Shown: piece by piece, positions 5,626-9,097 of the stretch
Layout of the letters: each line of letters starts with the position of its first letter
How positions within the stretch are numbered: position 1 is the first letter of the stretch
Assembly (NCBI GenBank): GCA_013821525.1
Contig: JACDGR010000116.1
Location: 1 to 9,097, forward strand
Source of the DNA: Actinomycetota bacterium
GTDB taxonomy: Bacteria > Actinomycetota > Thermoleophilia > Gaiellales > Gaiellaceae
Length of the DNA stretch: 9,097 nt
Direction: 5' to 3'
Program-made: the position numbers and the translations under genes
Notes under the pieces: generated by a model
Database searches by the model: none
The model's input: only the letters and a program-made list of their open reading frames with translations
Told to the model about the DNA's origin: nothing

Positions 5626-7822
5626 GGCGCGCCCCCTCCAGGTCGAAGAGCACCGGCGCGACGATCTCGGCCGCCACACCACCCGCCACCACCGTCTCGC
5701 CTATGCGTTCGCGGCCGCGCTGCACCAGTGCGAGCGCGAACGGGCGGCCGAGCGCAGCGCTGCGGTAGCTCGAGGTGACGTGGCCGAGCATCCTGTGCTC
5801 GCCGGGTCGGGCCACGATCTGGGCGCCCTCGGCAACGAGCTCCGCCGGCAGGAGGCCGACGAGGTGCCTGCGGTCGCCGCGCGCCGTGTCCGTTCGTGCG
5901 AACGACCGCTTGCCGACGAAGTCGGGTTTCTTCTTCGAGACGATCCAGCCCAGGCCCAGGTCGTGTGGGGTGACCGTGCCGTCCGTGTCCTGTCCGATGA
6001 TCGGGTAGCCCTTCTCGGCGCGGAGGACGTGCATCGTCTCGGTGCCGTAGGGAGTGATCGGGCCTGCCCCGTATACCGCTTGCCACAGCGCGAGGGCCTG
6101 CCGACCGTCCACGTTGAGCTCGAACGCGAGCTCGCCAGAGAAGCTGACACGGCAGACGCGGGCGGGGATCCCAGCGACCTCCCCTTCGCGAATCGCCATG
6201 AACGGAAACGCGTCAGAGTCAAGAGCGATCTCGGTCAGCTGCGCGAGGTGGCCTCGAGCGCCAGGCCCGACGACGGCGACTGTCGACCATTGCTCCGTGA
6301 CCGACGTGAGCCGGACGCGCAGCTCAGGCCATTCGGTCTGCAACCACTCCTCCATCCAGGCAAGCACGGCTGCCGCGTTGCCAGTTGTGGTGGTGCACAC
6401 GAAACGGTGCTCGCCCACACGCATCACCACGCCGTCGTCGAACACCATGCCGTCGTTCTTGCACATCACGCCGTAGCGGCACATTCCGACGGCGAGCGAG
6501 TCGTAGGCATTCGTGTAGATCCTGTTCAGGAACTCCACAGCGTCCGGTCCCTGGACGTCGATCTTGCCAAGGGTCGTCGCGTCCATCATCGCCACTCCCT
6601 CGCGCGCCGCAGCGCATTCTCGGAGAACGGCGCTCTCCATGGTCTCGTTTTCCTCCGGGTAGTAACGCGGTCGCTTCCACTGTGCAACATTCTCGAAGAC
6701 AGCGCCACGGTCGACGTGCCACGGATGGATCGGCGTCACGCGCACGGGATCGAACAGCTCGCCGCGGTGACGGCCTGCAAGGAGCGCGAACGAGACAGGC
6801 AGGTACGGCGGCCTGAATGTCGTCGAGCCCAGCTCACCCGGATGCACACCAAGCAGCTCGGCGGCGACGCGCAGTGCGAGGACGTTCGCGAGCTTGCCCT
6901 GCTCCGAGCCGGTGCCGATCGTCGTGAATCGCTTGATGTGCTCGAGCGATCGTAGGCCCGCTCCGACAGAGCGGCGCACGTCGGCGACGGTGGCGTCGCG
7001 CTCGAGATCAACGAACATGATCTCCTCGTCGCCGTCCGGGATGGCGAACGGCGCCGCGTCGGGAAGCCCCTCGCCGGTCAGCGACCCCACGCATTCGACT
7101 CCGCGCAGGTCACCGCTCGGCACCGGCGCGCCGATGCGATCGTCCCAGCGTAGGCCTCCGCGCGCCTGGCTCCAGAGATGCACGCGCGGGCTCCAACCGC
7201 CGGAAACCGCGACGACGCCCTCGGGGTGCCCGTAGGCCGATGCGGCCCCTGCGAGCATCACGCCCGGACGGTCGTTGTCCTCGAAGACCGTCGGCCGTTC
7301 GATCGCACCGGTCGCCAGGATCACGTGCTGCGCGCGAATACGCCAGACGCGCCGGCCCCGTTCGACCGCGAGGACGTAGTTGTCGTCGTAGATGCCGACT
7401 GCCCAGGTACGCGGGAGGGTGAGGTCGGGGTCGCTGCGCCGCCCGTCCAGCCAGATGACGCGCCCTGAAGCCCGGGCCGCCGCAGCGCGGCCGGAGGCAC
7501 CGCCGCCGACGACGAGCACGTCGCAGTGTGCGTTCATGGCATCGAACCGCGTCGGCGTCGTACGCCGCTCGAGCCGGCCCTTGCCCGCCACGGGCTCTGC
7601 GACGAGTCCGTCGGTGACCTCGACGAGCGTCGCCCGCACCATCGTCTCCGAGCCGATCTGCACGAGCGCGTTCGGCTCCTCCTCGCCGGCGGTATAGACG
7701 CCCCGAGGGCGGCCGCGGTAGAGCGAGGTGAAGCCGCCACGGACGCCATTGCGCACCAGGGCGGCGGCCAGGGTCTCGCCGTCCCTTGCCGCGAGCTCAG
7801 CGCTCGCGAACGTGAATCTCAT
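5606..7822 (-). CDS. soxA: Sarcosine oxidase alpha subunit, compact form
   Basis: At 738 residues this is the large subunit of heterotetrameric sarcosine oxidase. The N-terminal domain (about 1-65) has the SoxA marks GETLAAALVRNGV and RPRGVYTAGEEEPNAL and, as usual, no iron-sulfur cysteines. A Rossmann GxGxxG follows (G106, G108, G111), then YDDNYVLAVER, ATGAIERPTVFEDNDRPGVM (170-189) and SGGWSPRVHLWSQARGGLRW (207-226). Residues about 290-345 (RSLEHIKRFTTIGTGSEQGK, FRPPY) lead into a complete GcvT-like folate-binding half (380-738). Classical SoxA has about 965 residues. The loss maps to three in-frame gaps in the dinucleotide-binding middle (near residues 126-145, 195-204 and 248-262), so the second Rossmann module is absent. 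The frame is open throughout, so this is not a sequencing break. The ATG at 7822 overlaps soxD by 26 nt. With SoxB it should hold FMN and pass the one-carbon unit to tetrahydrofolate. Family identity is sure; function without the lost module is inference. Confidence 0.92.
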   Translation of the reverse strand: MRFTFASAELAARDGETLAAALVRNGVRGGFTSLYRGRPRGVYTAGEEEPNALVQIGSETMVRATLVEVTDGLVAEPVAGKGRLERRTTPTRFDAMNAHCDVLVVGGGASGRAAAARASGRVIWLDGRRSDPDLTLPRTWAVGIYDDNYVLAVERGRRVWRIRAQHVILATGAIERPTVFEDNDRPGVMLAGAASAYGHPEGVVAVSGGWSPRVHLWSQARGGLRWDDRIGAPVPSGDLRGVECVGSLTGEGLPDAAPFAIPDGDEEIMFVDLERDATVADVRRSVGAGLRSLEHIKRFTTIGTGSEQGKLANVLALRVAAELLGVHPGELGSTTFRPPYLPVSFALLAGRHRGELFDPVRVTPIHPWHVDRGAVFENVAQWKRPRYYPEENETMESAVLRECAAAREGVAMMDATTLGKIDVQGPDAVEFLNRIYTNAYDSLAVGMCRYGVMCKNDGMVFDDGVVMRVGEHRFVCTTTTGNAAAVLAWMEEWLQTEWPELRVRLTSVTEQWSTVAVVGPGARGHLAQLTEIALDSDAFPFMAIREGEVAGIPARVCRVSFSGELAFELNVDGRQALALWQAVYGAGPITPYGTETMHVLRAEKGYPIIGQDTDGTVTPHDLGLGWIVSKKKPDFVGKRSFARTDTARGDRRHLVGLLPAELVAEGAQIVARPGEHRMLGHVTSSYRSAALGRPFALALVQRGRERIGETVVAGGVAAEIVAPVLFDLEGARRDGVGV
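5632..5639 (-). promoter_or_regulatory. Strong Shine-Dalgarno sequence for soxG
   Basis: GGAGGGGG lies in the last codons of soxA, with GGAGG ending 9 nt before the GTG at 5625. It is the clearest ribosome binding site I found in the operon and decides the soxG start over the GTG at 5613. Confidence 0.6.
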
Positions 7823-8048
7823 GCGTCACCGTGTCGCGGGTCAGGTCGAACCAGCGTCTGCAGCCGTGTGTGTGCACCCATCGCTCGTGGAAGGCGCCTC
7901 TCGGATTCGCCCGCACGAAGAGAAATCGGGCCCAAGCTTCGTCGCTCAGCTCGGCCGGGTCAGACGGATAGGGCACGCCGGCTTCGCCCCCGTAGGAGAA
8001 CTCGATCTCGTCGCGCTCACCACACCACGGGCAAGGGATGAGCAGCAT
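7797..8048 (-). CDS. soxD: Sarcosine oxidase delta subunit (zinc-binding)
   Basis: This 83-residue protein is the small delta subunit of heterotetrameric sarcosine oxidase. The N-terminal CPWCGERDEIEFSYGGEA is the family signature. C6 and C9, with C63 and a nearby histidine (H59 or H61, in WVHTHGCRRWF), form the structural zinc site known for this family. WVHTHGCRRWFDLTRDTVTHEI (57-78) is also typical. The length is slightly under the usual 90-100 residues, with a short C-terminus. The ATG at 8048 shares its first base with the last base of the soxB stop (TGATG), a classic coupling arrangement. The 3' end runs 26 nt into soxA. The order soxB-soxD-soxA-soxG is the standard one, which supports assembly of a four-subunit complex. 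Confidence 0.93.
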   Translation of the reverse strand: MLLIPCPWCGERDEIEFSYGGEAGVPYPSDPAELSDEAWARFLFVRANPRGAFHERWVHTHGCRRWFDLTRDTVTHEIHVRER

Positions 8049-9097
8049 CAGTGTGCAACCCCCGCGGCGCCGTGCTCGTCGATCAGGGCGCCGGTTGCGA
8101 AGCGCTCGAGTGCGAAGGGAACGTTCAACTCGTGCGGTGAGCCGTTCGCGATCGTCCAGGCAAAAGTCGAGCCGGAGCCGGGGGTAGCCTTGAAGCCCCC
8201 GGTTCCCCAGCCACAGTTGAGGTAGAGGCCGTCGACCGGCGATAGCCCGACGATCGGCGATGCATCAGGGCAAACGTCGACGATCCCGGCCCAGGTACGC
8301 AGAACCCGTGCTTCGCCGAAGATGGGAAAGAGCTCGACAGCGGCTGCGAGCTGGCGCTCGATCACGTGCACGGAGCCACGCTGGGCGTAGGAGTTGTACG
8401 GGTCGACACCGGCACCCATCACGAGCTCGCCCTTGTGCGCCTGGCTGACGTAGACGTGCACGGCGTTGGACATCACGACCGTGTCGAGAACCTGCTCGTA
8501 CACCTCTGAGACGAGCGCCTGTAGTGGGTGGCTCTGCAAGGGCAGGTCGAAGCCGGCGAAGCCGGCCAGCACGGAGGTGTGGCCTGCCGCAACGAGCGCC
8601 ACCGCACCGGCCGCGATCGCGCCGCGCGTGGTCTCCACACCGACCGCGCGCCCACCGGTCACGTCGAAGCCGGTGACCTCGCACCCCTGCAGGAGATCGA
8701 CGCCCAGCGCATCGGCCGCGCGTGCGAACCCCCATGCGACGTTCTCGTGCCGCGCAATCCCTCCACGCTGCTGGAACGTGGCGCCGAGGACCGGGTAACG
8801 GGTGTCCTGCGAGACGTCGAGGATCGGGCAGAGCGCCGACACTTCGTCCGGCTCGAGCCACTCCGCGTCGATGCCATTGAGACGGTTCGCCTCGACGCGG
8901 CGCACACCGTCCCGCACGTCTTGCAGCGTGTGCGCGAGGTTGAGCACGCCACGCTGGTCGAAGCGCAGGTCGTAGTCGAGCTCGTCGGAGAGGCCCTCCC
9001 AGAGCTGCAGCGACCGCTCGTAGATCGCGGCGCTCTCGTCCCACAGGTAGTTCGAGCGGATGATCGTCGTGTTGCGGGTGATATTGCCTCCCGCGAG
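8048..9097 (-). CDS. soxB: Sarcosine oxidase beta subunit (5' end outside window)
   Basis: The visible 349 residues are the C-terminal six-sevenths of the beta subunit, a DAAO-family flavoprotein that carries the amine-oxidising site and non-covalent FAD. The frame is open to the window edge, beginning LAGGNITRNTTIIRSNYLWD, well inside the family alignment. GGIARHENVAWGFARAADAL carries the histidine that binds FMN covalently (8747-8749). In characterised enzymes this is about His173, and here it is visible residue 117, so about 56 N-terminal residues, including the FAD GxGxxG, lie outside the window. Other family blocks are HPLQALVSEVYEQVLDTVVM, MSNAVHVYVSQAHKGELVMG and, near the end, LYLNCGWGTGGFKATPGSGS. 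It is the first operon gene visible; any promoter or riboswitch lies to the right. Conservation is high throughout, so an amine oxidase on sarcosine or a close analogue is well supported. Confidence 0.95.
   Translation of the reverse strand, partial: LAGGNITRNTTIIRSNYLWDESAAIYERSLQLWEGLSDELDYDLRFDQRGVLNLAHTLQDVRDGVRRVEANRLNGIDAEWLEPDEVSALCPILDVSQDTRYPVLGATFQQRGGIARHENVAWGFARAADALGVDLLQGCEVTGFDVTGGRAVGVETTRGAIAAGAVALVAAGHTSVLAGFAGFDLPLQSHPLQALVSEVYEQVLDTVVMSNAVHVYVSQAHKGELVMGAGVDPYNSYAQRGSVHVIERQLAAAVELFPIFGEARVLRTWAGIVDVCPDASPIVGLSPVDGLYLNCGWGTGGFKATPGSGSTFAWTIANGSPHELNVPFALERFATGALIDEHGAAGVAH

Noticed and set aside
5399..6955. Long plus-strand open frame of 518 codons antisense to soxA and soxG.
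   Set aside because: It lies opposite genes with clear family motifs, has the arginine-, histidine- and alanine-rich composition of an antisense shadow in GC-rich DNA, and shows no recognisable domain.
7030..7450. A frameshift or broken gene as the reason for the short SoxA.
   Set aside because: The frame is open from 7822 to 5606 with family motifs before, between and after the gaps, and the DNA between the motifs is too short to hide the missing modules in another frame.

Overview
The window is GC-rich, densely coded bacterial DNA. Codon use, GTG starts and the protein types suggest an actinomycete. My impression is a Thermoleophilia-like lineage, but that rests on family resemblance only. 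No RNA gene, mobile element, CRISPR array or obvious horizontally acquired segment is visible.

Layout. (1) Positions 21-431 (minus) hold a small stand-alone cyclic-nucleotide-binding protein. (2) It is divergent, across 139 bp, from a CHAD-domain protein (571-1779, plus) whose N-terminal half looks like a worn-down CYTH domain. (3) After a 53-bp convergent gap, the rest of the window (1833 to the right edge) is one tightly packed minus-strand operon, read from right to left: soxB (5' end outside the window), soxD, soxA, soxG, an IlvD/Edd-family dehydratase, and an AMP-forming acyl-CoA synthetase. Every neighbouring pair overlaps (1, 26, 20, 4 and 4 nt), so the six genes are very probably co-transcribed and translationally coupled. 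Their promoter lies beyond position 9097.

Function. soxBDAG encodes the four subunits of a heterotetrameric sarcosine-oxidase-type enzyme: oxidative removal of an N-methyl group, with the one-carbon unit passed to tetrahydrofolate. Two points are unusual. The alpha subunit is only 738 residues, against about 965 in classical enzymes. It keeps the N-terminal domain, the first Rossmann motif and the full folate-binding half, but it lacks most of the dinucleotide-binding middle. Also, the enzyme is followed not by the usual one-carbon genes (glyA, folD, purU) but by a dehydratase with the cysteine pattern of sugar-acid dehydratases and by an acyl-CoA ligase. This suggests a catabolic route in which oxidation of a secondary or N-methyl amine is linked to dehydration of a hydroxy acid and CoA activation. 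The substrate cannot be read from the sequence.
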